Positions 1 to 5,592 are shown, counted from the stretch's first letter. The stretch is 5,792 nt of DNA from Zoogloeaceae bacterium (GCA_031267345.1 JAIRZG010000014.1:1-5792); one strand, 5' to 3'. Made by a program: numbers and translations. The notes: generated by a model from the letters alone, not told the origin.

Positions 1-338
1 AGCATTTCGGTGAAGGTCAGCCCCAGCTTTTCGCCGCCGGTGCAGCGGCTGATCCGCGAGGTGTCGATGCCTTCCCGGTTGAAGTAATCGACCACGAACT
101 CGCCGAACTGGTCGTCGGAGACCTTGCCGATGAAACCCGCCTTCATGCCGTGGCGGGTGATCCCCACGGCGATGTTGGCCGGCGAGCCGCCCACGTATTT
201 TTCAAAGACGCGCACTTCCTTCAGGGGCTTGAAGTCTTCCTTGACCCGCGCGTTGCAGGCGGGGTTGAAGTCGATCGCCACCCGTCCGAGCAGAATCAAA
301 TCCAGGGGGCGGGTATTGTCAAATTCCACGTAGTTCAT
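1..338 (-). CDS. iolC: 5-dehydro-2-deoxygluconokinase IolC, N-terminal part (cut by window edge)
   Basis: This is a PfkB/ribokinase-family kinase. IolC phosphorylates 5-dehydro-2-deoxy-D-gluconate in the cytoplasm, a late step of myo-inositol breakdown. The 112 visible codons begin MNYVEFDNTRPLDLILLGR and continue in frame to the left edge (ending ...GLTFTEM). Seen: the first strand with LGRVAIDFN (residues 17-25, with the substrate-binding Asp23), the family signature KYVGGSPANIAVG (47-59), KAGFIGKVSDDQFGEF (66-81), and GIDTSRI (90-96). The KYVGGSPANIA and KAGFIGK blocks match what I recall of Bacillus subtilis IolC, which separates it from other PfkB sugar kinases. The start at 338 is preceded by AGAGGAAG about 5 nt upstream. 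It follows the transporter gene by 53 bp on the same strand with no terminator-like hairpin, so co-transcription is likely. The C-terminal half (ATP site, GAGD motif, any fused DUF2090 domain) is outside the window. Confidence 0.92.
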   Translation of the reverse strand, partial: MNYVEFDNTRPLDLILLGRVAIDFNPACNARVKEDFKPLKEVRVFEKYVGGSPANIAVGITRHGMKAGFIGKVSDDQFGEFVVDYFNREGIDTSRISRCTGGEKLGLTFTEM

Positions 339-391
339 GTTCGCTTCCTCTTTGTGTTTCAGTTGGGGCGTAGGGGATGTTTGGCTTTTTC

Positions 392-1807
392 TCATCTCAG
401 TTTCTTGCCGTGCATGAAAGCCAGTTCGATCTCCTCCAGCGAGCGGTTCATCGTCTCGGGCAGATGGACGCGCATGAGGACGAATACACCCGCGTTGATG
501 CCGGCCAGGATGAGGAAAGTGTAGGCCATCCCGATGGTCGCGATGAGCAGGGGAAACAAGTACCCGATGATGGCGTTCGCCATCCAGACGCAAAATGACG
601 CGACGCCAAAGGCCAGGCCGCGCACGCGCAGCGGGAAGATTTCCGACAGCAGCAGCCAAAAAAGCGGGCCGATCGCGCCCTGGAAGAAGAACACGAACAG
701 CGCGGTCGTCGTCACGGTCAGCCAGGGGTGCATCGGGCTGTTCTGGAGCAGGACGTTTTCGAGGAAGAGCAGGAACATGGCTGTCGTCGTCCCGGCCAGG
801 CCGATCGTGGCGAGCGTCCGGCGCGGCATGTGCTTCATGAGCATGATTGCGATGGTTACCGCTCCGACGGAGAGGACGCCGTTCGCCACGTTGGCGATGA
901 GCGCGGCTTTTAGCTCGAAGCCCGACCTTTCGAGGATGGTCGTCCCGTAATACATCATGATGTTGATACCGCACAGTTGCGAGCCGGCGCCGATGCCGCA
1001 GCCCAGGAACACGAGCTTCCGGATCCAGGGGATGCGCAGGTCCCTGAACGTGGCCCTGACCAGATGCTTTTCCGCGTCGAGCGCCGTCCGTATCTCGGCC
1101 AGTTCGCGGTCTGCGCGGGCCGCGTCGCGGATGCGGCGCAGGACGCCGAGCGCCTCCGCGATCCTGCCGTTGGCCGCGAGCCATCGCGGAGATTCCGGCA
1201 ACACGACCATGCCGAACCACAGCGCGACGGCGGGGATCGAGGCGATGACCAGCATGTAGCGCCAGATGAAGCCCGCGTCCGGAAAGAGGTTCGCCAGGAT
1301 CGCATTGAAAGCGAAGGCCAGGAACTGCCCGCCGACGATCATCAGCTCGTTCTGCGTGACGATCCGACCGCGCCTTTCCGTGGGGGCAATCTCGGCGAGA
1401 AAGGTCGGCACGGTGACCGAAGCCGCGCCCACGGCCAAACCGAGCATACCCCTCGCCAGGAGGAAGAGCGGCGTGCTCGGCGCGAGGACGCAGGCCAGGG
1501 TCGCCACGAAAAACAGCACGGCCAGGGACTTGATCATCCGCCGGCGTCCGAACTTGTCGCTGAACCGGCCGCCGCAGACGGCGCCCAGGGCGGCGCCGAA
1601 GGTTAGCAGGCTCGATACGAGGCCCTCCGTGTACGGCGTTAGCGCGAGCTGGTCGGGCCGGGCGATGAACGGCAGTGAGCCGTTGATTACGCCCGTGTCA
1701 TACCCGAACAGCAAGCCGCCCAAGGTGGCGATGACATAAATCATTCGGAGGTTCTTCTTCTGCAAGCTGTCGTCCATTTGATCCTCTCCCTTTCCATTCA
1801 TGTTCAT
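392..1807 (-). CDS. iolT: IolT-like inositol/sugar:proton symporter (MFS sugar porter)
   Basis: This is a 12-helix inner-membrane transporter of the MFS sugar porter family. Seen: TM1 GGLLFGYDTGVINGSLPF (30-47), the TM2-3 loop GGRFSDKFGRRR (79-90), TM4-5 AEIAPTERRGRIVTQNELMI (138-157) with Gln161 nearby, PESPRWL (204-210), TM7 QLCGINIMMYYG (277-288), TM10 GPLFWLLLSEIFPLRVRG (380-397), and the C-terminal PET (450-452). The blocks TEGLVSSLL, FGAALGAV and VTQNELMIV...FNAIL closely match what I recall of B. subtilis IolT, so inositol is the likeliest substrate. At 471 aa the length is normal. Two starts are plausible: 1807 (GGGAG 8 nt upstream) and Met11 at 1777 (GAGAGG about 5 nt upstream). The second gives the shorter cytoplasmic tail usual in the family. 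Ser276 replaces the first of the usual Gln-Gln pair in TM7. A 449-bp gap upstream suggests the gene may have its own promoter. Confidence 0.88.
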   Translation of the reverse strand: MNMNGKGEDQMDDSLQKKNLRMIYVIATLGGLLFGYDTGVINGSLPFIARPDQLALTPYTEGLVSSLLTFGAALGAVCGGRFSDKFGRRRMIKSLAVLFFVATLACVLAPSTPLFLLARGMLGLAVGAASVTVPTFLAEIAPTERRGRIVTQNELMIVGGQFLAFAFNAILANLFPDAGFIWRYMLVIASIPAVALWFGMVVLPESPRWLAANGRIAEALGVLRRIRDAARADRELAEIRTALDAEKHLVRATFRDLRIPWIRKLVFLGCGIGAGSQLCGINIMMYYGTTILERSGFELKAALIANVANGVLSVGAVTIAIMLMKHMPRRTLATIGLAGTTTAMFLLFLENVLLQNSPMHPWLTVTTTALFVFFFQGAIGPLFWLLLSEIFPLRVRGLAFGVASFCVWMANAIIGYLFPLLIATIGMAYTFLILAGINAGVFVLMRVHLPETMNRSLEEIELAFMHGKKLR

Positions 1808-1901
1808 GATTTTTTCTCCCTTTGTTGATGATCCGTGTCCGCTGGTATAGGTAGAGGCAGACGGTTTTTTTCCGCAGGTTTTATTCCATTTCCAGATTGA
1901 T

Positions 1902-1918
1902 CTTAAAAACCGCAGTTG
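1902..1918 (+). repeat. Left terminal inverted repeat of the candidate MITE
   Basis: CTTAAAAACCGCAGTTG is a perfect 17-bp match to the reverse complement of 2127-2143. It contains AAAACCGC, a core that recurs in other spacers of this window. Confidence 0.75.
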
Positions 1919-1952
1919 AGGCCGATTGTATTGCCCGGGCCGATAAATCCAT

Positions 1953-2032
1953 CGTCATTCCCGCGCAGGCGGGAATCCAGGGATCTTGCGATGTGCGTGG
2001 AATTCTGGATTCCCGCCTGCGCGGGAATGACG
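1953..2032. repeat. REPIN-like pair: two 28-bp REP-like units in perfect inverted orientation
   Basis: The left arm (1953-1980) and right arm (2005-2032) are exact reverse complements over 28 bp, separated by 24 bp (1981-2004). Each arm is itself a small palindrome: ATTCCCGC, a 4-nt loop, then GCGGGAAT. This matches the ATTCCC-N8-GGGAAT pattern known from Neisseria dRS3 repeats and similar GTCATTCCCGC repeats seen in many bacteria. The whole pair sits inside the candidate MITE and could form a long hairpin. The sequence match to the dRS3 pattern is seen; membership of a genome-wide family is inferred. Confidence 0.8.
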
Positions 2033-2051
2033 GCGCAAATCGGCTGGCTGG

Positions 2052-2072
2052 GACTCACCCATCGGGTGAGTC
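2052..2072. repeat. Perfect 9-bp stem-loop inside the MITE
   Basis: GACTCACCC and GGGTGAGTC form a perfect 9-bp stem around the triloop ATC. No T-run follows on either strand, so it does not look like an intrinsic terminator. It may be part of the element's secondary structure. Confidence 0.6.
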
Positions 2073-2086
2073 GTTTGCGGCTGACA

Positions 2087-2100
2087 AACTGCGGTTTTTA
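2087..2100 (-). repeat. Internal third copy of the MITE end sequence
   Basis: AACTGCGGTTTTTA is identical to 2128-2141 and lies 41 bp away in the same orientation. It is also the perfect inverse of 1904-1917. It could be a subterminal transposase-binding site or the relic of an older, shorter right end. Confidence 0.6.
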
Positions 2101-2126
2101 TACATATTCATCGTATTCCTGAGGGG

Positions 2127-2143
2127 CAACTGCGGTTTTTAAG
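2127..2143 (-). repeat. Right terminal inverted repeat of the candidate MITE
   Basis: CAACTGCGGTTTTTAAG is the perfect inverted partner of 1902-1918. The first 14 bases after the initial C (2128-2141, AACTGCGGTTTTTA) are repeated directly at 2087-2100. Confidence 0.75.
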
Positions 2144-2171
2144 TTGATATGACCATCTTGCGTCAAGGGCG

Positions 2172-2212
2172 ACCGACCCTGGGAGGGCGGTGTTCGGCGG
2201 GCGGGCGCCCGC
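2172..2212. other. Two adjacent GC-rich stem-loops downstream of the isomerase gene
   Basis: ACCG-A-CCCT pairs with AGGG-CGGT (2172-2180 with 2184-2191, one bulged A, GGG loop). GCGGGC (2197-2202) pairs with GCCCGC (2207-2212) around a 4-nt loop. They lie 45-85 bp past the stop codon of the isomerase/epimerase gene. Neither is followed by a T-tract on the minus strand. They could slow polymerase or protect the transcript 3' end, but a true intrinsic terminator is not shown. Confidence 0.35.
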
Positions 2213-2256
2213 TCTCTCAGGCGCGTCTTTCAAGCACTATCGACATGGAATTCGAA

Positions 2257-3201
2257 TTACTTGCTGATGGTGGCGTTGAGCGCGTCGATGGAGGTCTGTA
2301 GGCCGGCTTCCACGCTCATGGTCATGTCTTCCATTTCCAGGGACACGTCACCCGCGTAGCCCTGCATACTGAGTACCGAGAAAAACTCCTTCCACCATTG
2401 CAGGTCCTTGCCGCAGCCGACGGCGACGTAATTCCACACGCGCTCGGCGGTGTCGGTGACGGGAAGCGGCTCGGGCAGGCCGTCGACGTCGGCGAGGCCG
2501 CGCTCGATTCGCGCGTCCTTGCCGTGCACATGGTAGATGCAGCCTTTCAACGCCCGCGCGGCGGCAATGGGGTCGGCGCCCAGGATCATCAGGTGCGAGG
2601 GGTCCAGATTGGCGCCGATGATCGGGCCGACCGCCTGCCGCAGCTTCAACAGCGTCCCGGCGCTCCAGACCAGGGTGCCGGGGAACGGTTCGATGGCGAT
2701 TTGCTCGACGCCGCATTTTTCGCAATGGGCCGCGAAAGAGCGCCACCATTCGACCGTCACCTTCCACTGGTATTCGTAGGCGGGCGCCATGAAAGCCGGC
2801 CAGGAGATGGTGGAAGAAATCCAGTTGGGCGTGGTGTCGGTTGCGTTGCCGGCGGGCAGTCCGGCCATGGCAGCGATTTTCTTGACGCCCAGCAGCCCGG
2901 CCAGCTTCGCGCAGTCGTACATGGACTCGCTGTACTGTTTGCCCGTTTCGCTCGGCCACAAGGGGTTGCAGGAGGTGTTCAAGGCAGTGATGCGCATCCC
3001 GCGCCGGTCGAGTTCGGCGAGATAGTTTTTGCGGGCGGCTTCGCCGCCGGCCAGCAATTCCTGGGTATTGCAATGCTTTCGCGCCCCCCAGCCGCCAGCG
3101 GTCATCTCTACCGCGTCGATTCCGTAGCCTTTCACCTTGTCCAACATCCGTGGGTAGGGCAGGTCCGCCAAAACATCCGTACACAATGCCAGCTTCATCA
3201 T
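2257..3201 (-). CDS. Sugar phosphate isomerase/epimerase-like TIM-barrel protein (AP-endonuclease 2 superfamily)
   Basis: This 314-residue cytoplasmic TIM-barrel protein belongs to the family that includes IolE (inosose dehydratase), IolI (inosose isomerase) and ketose epimerases. Seen, in order: strand 1 KLALCTDVL (3-11), GIDAVEMTAGGWG (27-39, Glu32), AIEPFPG (169-175, Glu171), NLDPSHL (198-204, Asp200 and His203), YHVHGKD (223-229, His224/His226) and DVSLEMED (285-292, Glu289). The Glu/Asp/His/Glu set fits the divalent-metal site of the family, so the enzyme looks intact. The start at 3201 has AGGAG ending 10 nt upstream; a second ATG follows directly at 3198. It lies 69 bp after the dehydrogenase gene on the same strand. 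The likely role is isomerisation, dehydration or elimination on the keto product of that dehydrogenase. Length and neighbours recall B. subtilis YfiH (from memory). The exact reaction cannot be told from sequence. Confidence 0.85.
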   Translation of the reverse strand: MMKLALCTDVLADLPYPRMLDKVKGYGIDAVEMTAGGWGARKHCNTQELLAGGEAARKNYLAELDRRGMRITALNTSCNPLWPSETGKQYSESMYDCAKLAGLLGVKKIAAMAGLPAGNATDTTPNWISSTISWPAFMAPAYEYQWKVTVEWWRSFAAHCEKCGVEQIAIEPFPGTLVWSAGTLLKLRQAVGPIIGANLDPSHLMILGADPIAAARALKGCIYHVHGKDARIERGLADVDGLPEPLPVTDTAERVWNYVAVGCGKDLQWWKEFFSVLSMQGYAGDVSLEMEDMTMSVEAGLQTSIDALNATISK

Positions 3202-3270
3202 TTGTCGCTCTCCTGAATGAATTACAAATAAACACCACCGCGCCGGGAGCGCGGGGCATCACAAATCGGA

Positions 3271-4449
3271 TTATTGGAAATCGATCCAAACCGCGCCCGC
3301 GTCTGCGGATCGCACACAATTCCGCACCCACCTGATGCCTTCCACGCCGGCTTTCAGATCGGGGTAGACGAGTTCGTCCAATGTCTTTGGGTCGCCACGG
3401 CGCTTGGCGTCGATAGCGACCGCGAATTTCAGATAGATGTTGGCCCAGCTCTCCGGCAAACCCTCGGCATGTAGGGCGCCAAGCCGCTCATCGGCGTTGC
3501 AGGTATCGTACAGATAGGGCATCGCGCGGATCAGGGTCTGCACGGGTTGCCCTTGTATCTCATAGACCAGCTCATTCGGCTGATTGTCCCGGAATTCGAC
3601 GCTGGCCCGGCTACCCACGATGCGGATGCGATGGCCGTTCATGCAGCCAGCGTTCACGGATGACGCCCACATGCGGCCCACCGCTCCGCTGTTGTAACGC
3701 ATCAGCACATAGGCATTGTCCTCCAGCGGCGCGCGGCTTTTGACGAAACTCTGACGGTCGCACAGTAATTTCTCGACGCGCAAGTTGGGGCAGACCAGAC
3801 GGCTCATGTAATAGGTATGTGTAGAGAGGTCGCCAAGCACGAAGGAGGAACCGGCGATCTTGGGGTCAACACGCCATTTTTGTCCCTCGCTGTGCTTGTC
3901 GCCCGTGTCATCCGCGTTGAACCCATGCGTATACTGAAGCTCGATCATGCGGATGTCGCCCAGATCACCGTTCGAGACCATCTGGCGCATTTGCAGCAAC
4001 AACGGGTGGCCCGAGAAGCCGTAAGTGACGCCAACGATCAAGCCTTTGCGCTCCGCCAGCCGGACGATTTCCTCGCCCTGTTCCACCTCAAAGAACAGCG
4101 GCTTTTCGCAGATGACGTGCAAACCGGCTTCCAAAGCGGCTTTCGTGATTTCGTAATGCGTGCCGTTCGGGGTGGCGATGCTGACGACTTCAATGCCATC
4201 CTTGCGTTTGGCTTCTTCCGCAATCAAGGTCTTGTAATCCGGGTAGCAACGGGACGCCTCCAAACCCAGATTTTCACCGAAACTGCGACCGCGCTCGGCG
4301 TCCACGTCGAACGCGGAGGCCACGAGGCGAAACGCAGTGTTATCGCGCAGGGCGCCCAAGCGGTGCTTGTAGCCCACGTTGCTGGTTCGGCCTCCGCCGA
4401 TCATGCCCCAGCGCAGGGGCCGTTCGATTTTTCTTTCTCCATTGAGCAT
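3271..4449 (-). CDS. Gfo/Idh/MocA-family NAD-type dehydrogenase
   Basis: This 392-residue cytoplasmic oxidoreductase has an N-terminal Rossmann domain and a C-terminal alpha/beta substrate domain. Seen: GMIGGGRTSNVG (15-26, dinucleotide loop), Asp48 at the end of strand 2 (AFDVD), which favours NAD over NADP, IATPNGTH (91-98), CEKPLFF (114-120, catalytic Lys116), and GDLSTH (206-211). Asp207 and His211 correspond to the Asp172/His176 pair that works with Lys97 in B. subtilis inositol dehydrogenase IolG. The catalytic triad is therefore present. The start at 4449 has a strong AGGAGG 8 nt upstream. Family members oxidise or reduce a ring hydroxyl of inositols, glucosides or anhydro-sugars. In this setting an inositol-type or 3-keto-sugar substrate is likely. 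It is longer than IolG (about 344 aa) and nearer B. subtilis YfiI (about 394 aa, from memory), so I do not call it iolG. Confidence 0.88.
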   Translation of the reverse strand: MLNGERKIERPLRWGMIGGGRTSNVGYKHRLGALRDNTAFRLVASAFDVDAERGRSFGENLGLEASRCYPDYKTLIAEEAKRKDGIEVVSIATPNGTHYEITKAALEAGLHVICEKPLFFEVEQGEEIVRLAERKGLIVGVTYGFSGHPLLLQMRQMVSNGDLGDIRMIELQYTHGFNADDTGDKHSEGQKWRVDPKIAGSSFVLGDLSTHTYYMSRLVCPNLRVEKLLCDRQSFVKSRAPLEDNAYVLMRYNSGAVGRMWASSVNAGCMNGHRIRIVGSRASVEFRDNQPNELVYEIQGQPVQTLIRAMPYLYDTCNADERLGALHAEGLPESWANIYLKFAVAIDAKRRGDPKTLDELVYPDLKAGVEGIRWVRNCVRSADAGAVWIDFQ

Positions 4450-4582
4450 TGCAGATTCCTCCTTTTGAATGTTGGTTCTGTTCAGATTTCAAATGTGCAA
4501 GTACGTTTACCGTCTTTCATTTTTTCCGCCTCTTCGTTTATTACGGGCATCTCCCGCTTATTACCGTCATTATTGAAAACCG
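4450..4582. other. 133-bp spacer between the IolH-like and dehydrogenase genes
   Basis: This AT-richer spacer contains one AAAACCG heptamer (4576-4582) directly next to the stop codon of the IolH-like gene. That heptamer follows a stretch resembling the upstream repeat at 5571-5592 with a one-base indel. A weak hairpin (CGGG and CCCG around 5 nt, 4545-4557) lacks a T-run. I see no convincing promoter or terminator. The strong ribosome binding site of the dehydrogenase is at about 4458-4464. Confidence 0.4.
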
Positions 4583-5503
4583 CTATTTGCCCAGCAGTTC
4601 CCGCTCGATGCGCTCCCTGGCTGCGGGCGCCTGCTTCTCCATTTTTTCGGGGAAGCCGAACAGGGACACGCAGGCAATGTTGTCGCCGCCGGCTTTGGGC
4701 GCCGACGCGCCGGCCTGCCTGCCGGCGAAATCCATCTCGCGCAGGATGGCGAAAATCCCGTCGAAATCCACGTCGCCTTCACCCATCGCCAAATGCTGGT
4801 GGACCGTGGCGTCCGCGCGGCCTCTGCCATTCAGGAAAGGCGGATTCAGGATGTAGCGGCAATCCCGCTCCTGGTTGAAGGTGTCGGCGAAGAGCACGTG
4901 CGTCAGTTCGTCGCCGGCATATCGCAGCATCGAGCGCACGTCGCCCTGCCCCCGGTCGTAGAAAAAACCGTGCGGCGCGGAATACACATAGCCCAGGTGC
5001 TTCGAGCGGAAAGACTTCACCATGTCGCAGGTTTCGTCGTTCAGCTCGCAGAAGTCGTAGGGGTGGGACTGGATTTCGACGCGCAGCCCTTCCCTTTCAA
5101 TGAGGGGCAGCAGTTCTTCCATCGAGCGGAACCACATGCCGTTGCAGATTTCCGGACGGTTCGGGTCGCCGGACAATTCGGTATTGATGACCGGGACGCC
5201 CATGTCGACGGCAATCCGGATCATCCGCTTCCAGTTGGCGACCGCGAACTGGCGTTCCTCTTCCGTGGGGCCGGACCAGCGATACACCACGATGAAGGAA
5301 GAAATTTCCACCCCGGTTTCCTTCAAGGCCCGACGGTATTCCGCCTCGCATTCCCTGGAAAAAAGAGGATGCTTGTAAAAAGGATTGATCCTGGGATGAG
5401 GCGACTGCTCGATATACCGGTATCCCCAATCGGCAACCTTGGCGACCATTTCGCGGATAGGCGTCTGCTTGGCGAGGACATCCACGTCGAAAGCGATTTT
5501 CAT
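4583..5503 (-). CDS. iolH: IolH-like TIM-barrel protein of inositol catabolism
   Basis: This 306-residue member of the sugar phosphate isomerase/epimerase superfamily resembles IolH, an iol-operon protein whose biochemical role is not settled. Blocks matching what I recall of IolH: MKIAFDVDVL (1-10), GYRYIEQSPH (27-36), VEISSFIVVYRWSGP (65-79), NTELSGDP (107-114), RSMEELLPLIEREGL (126-140), SAPHGFF (175-181), RYILNPP (216-222) and HQHLAMGEGDVDF (235-247). The start at 5503 is chosen because GGGGGAG lies 5 nt upstream and the family's MKIA N-terminus begins here; the reading frame stays open upstream to 5578 but that part is unlike the family. It seems to be the first gene of the operon, with 289 bp of non-coding DNA before it. 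Odd points: a 14-residue Ala/Gly-rich insertion (262-275) before the last strand, and no acidic metal ligand at the end of that strand (IACVSLFGF). Confidence 0.72.
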   Translation of the reverse strand: MKIAFDVDVLAKQTPIREMVAKVADWGYRYIEQSPHPRINPFYKHPLFSRECEAEYRRALKETGVEISSFIVVYRWSGPTEEERQFAVANWKRMIRIAVDMGVPVINTELSGDPNRPEICNGMWFRSMEELLPLIEREGLRVEIQSHPYDFCELNDETCDMVKSFRSKHLGYVYSAPHGFFYDRGQGDVRSMLRYAGDELTHVLFADTFNQERDCRYILNPPFLNGRGRADATVHQHLAMGEGDVDFDGIFAILREMDFAGRQAGASAPKAGGDNIACVSLFGFPEKMEKQAPAARERIERELLGK

Positions 5504-5515
5504 TGATTCTCCCCC
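5498..5515 (-). promoter_or_regulatory. Ribosome binding site that fixes the IolH-like start
   Basis: On the minus strand GGGGGAG is followed by AATCA and then ATG (5503-5501). This spacing is ideal and decides between this start and the longer in-frame option at 5578. Confidence 0.75.
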
Positions 5516-5549
5516 TGCTATTGCTATTCGTATGTATTTCAGCAGCGCC

Positions 5550-5578
5550 ATTGAAACATCCGGGCAGTCGGCGGTCAA
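5550..5578 (-). promoter_or_regulatory. Possible sigma70-type promoter for the IolH-like gene
   Basis: On the minus strand TTGACC (5578-5573, 5 of 6 to consensus) is followed by exactly 17 bp and then TTCAAT (5555-5550, 4 of 6). The start codon lies about 47 bp downstream. The -35 box falls inside the duplicated dyad repeat, so a bound regulator would compete with polymerase. The weak -10 fits a regulated promoter. This is a consensus match only. Confidence 0.35.
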
Positions 5579-5592
5579 TTACAAAACCGCTT
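5557..5592. repeat. Upstream direct repeat, copy 1, with GCGGT-N10-ACCGC dyad
   Basis: CATCCG, six variable bases, CGGCGGTCAAT, two variable bases, CAAAACCGCTT. The same order recurs at 5757-5791 with a 5-base variable segment. Within it GCGGT (5571-5575) and ACCGC (5586-5590) form an inverted repeat spaced by 10 bp, as for a dimeric repressor or activator. It overlaps the possible -35 box, so it is a candidate operator. Confidence 0.6.

Larger units (their letters stand above)
1902..2143. mobile_element. Candidate MITE, 242 bp, with 17-bp perfect TIRs and TTGAT duplication
   Basis: The left end reads CTTAAAAACCGCAGTTG (1902-1918) and the right end is its exact reverse complement, CAACTGCGGTTTTTAAG (2127-2143). 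Immediately outside both ends lies the same pentamer TTGAT (1897-1901 and 2144-2148), in direct orientation, as expected for a 5-bp target-site duplication. The interior is too short for a transposase and has no convincing gene. It would therefore be a non-autonomous element moved by a transposase encoded elsewhere. A 14-bp copy of the right end recurs inside at 2087-2100. The parent transposon family cannot be named from a 5-bp duplication alone. The repeats and flanks are directly visible; mobility is inferred. Confidence 0.72.
1808..2256. other. 449-bp intergenic region holding a miniature mobile element
   Basis: No gene is convincing here. Most of the gap (1902-2143) is an inverted-repeat element described separately. 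The remaining right part (2149-2256) contains GC-rich stem-loops. The remaining left part (1808-1896) is the leader of the transporter gene, with the transporter's ribosome binding site next to 1807. I found no clear sigma70 promoter in the 90 bp nearest the transporter start; a TATACC at about 1843-1848 (minus strand) lacks a matching -35 box. The element therefore separates the isomerase gene from the transporter gene, and it may influence read-through between them. Confidence 0.7.

Noticed and set aside
977..1606. Plus-strand open frame of 209 codons opposite the transporter gene
   Set aside because: Low-complexity charged composition with no motif, entirely antisense to a clear 12-helix transporter.
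1953..2032. CRISPR array
   Set aside because: Only two units, and they are inverted rather than direct repeats; there is no regular spacer series.
1897..2142. Plus-strand open frame of 81 codons across the miniature element
   Set aside because: It is made almost entirely of terminal repeats and REP-like palindromes, so the open frame is best explained as repeat sequence.
2398..3216. Plus-strand open frame of 272 codons opposite the isomerase gene
   Set aside because: Antisense shadow of an intact TIM-barrel gene with family motifs on the other strand; no recognisable domain.
3238..3254. 6-bp GC stem (CCGCGC/GCGCGG, 5-nt loop) between the dehydrogenase and isomerase genes as a terminator
   Set aside because: No T-run follows on the minus strand and the next gene begins close by with a good ribosome binding site, so read-through is more likely.
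4482..4520. 12-residue minus-strand leader peptide (MKDGKRTCTFEI) ahead of the dehydrogenase
   Set aside because: Its ribosome binding sequence is weak, it has no attenuator hairpins and no run of regulatory codons; a short open frame of this size is expected by chance.
3817..4878. Long plus-strand open frame (353 codons) antisense to the dehydrogenase and IolH-like genes
   Set aside because: It runs across two well-supported minus-strand genes and their spacer, its residue composition is Arg/Pro/Ala-rich with no family motif, and long antisense frames are common in GC-rich coding DNA.
4793..5506. Plus-strand open frame of 237 codons opposite the IolH-like gene
   Set aside because: Antisense shadow; no motif and no credible ribosome binding site relation to the locus.
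5504..5578. 25-residue N-terminal extension of the IolH-like protein
   Set aside because: The internal ATG at 5503 has an excellent ribosome binding site and the family N-terminus MKIA; the extension overlaps the possible promoter.
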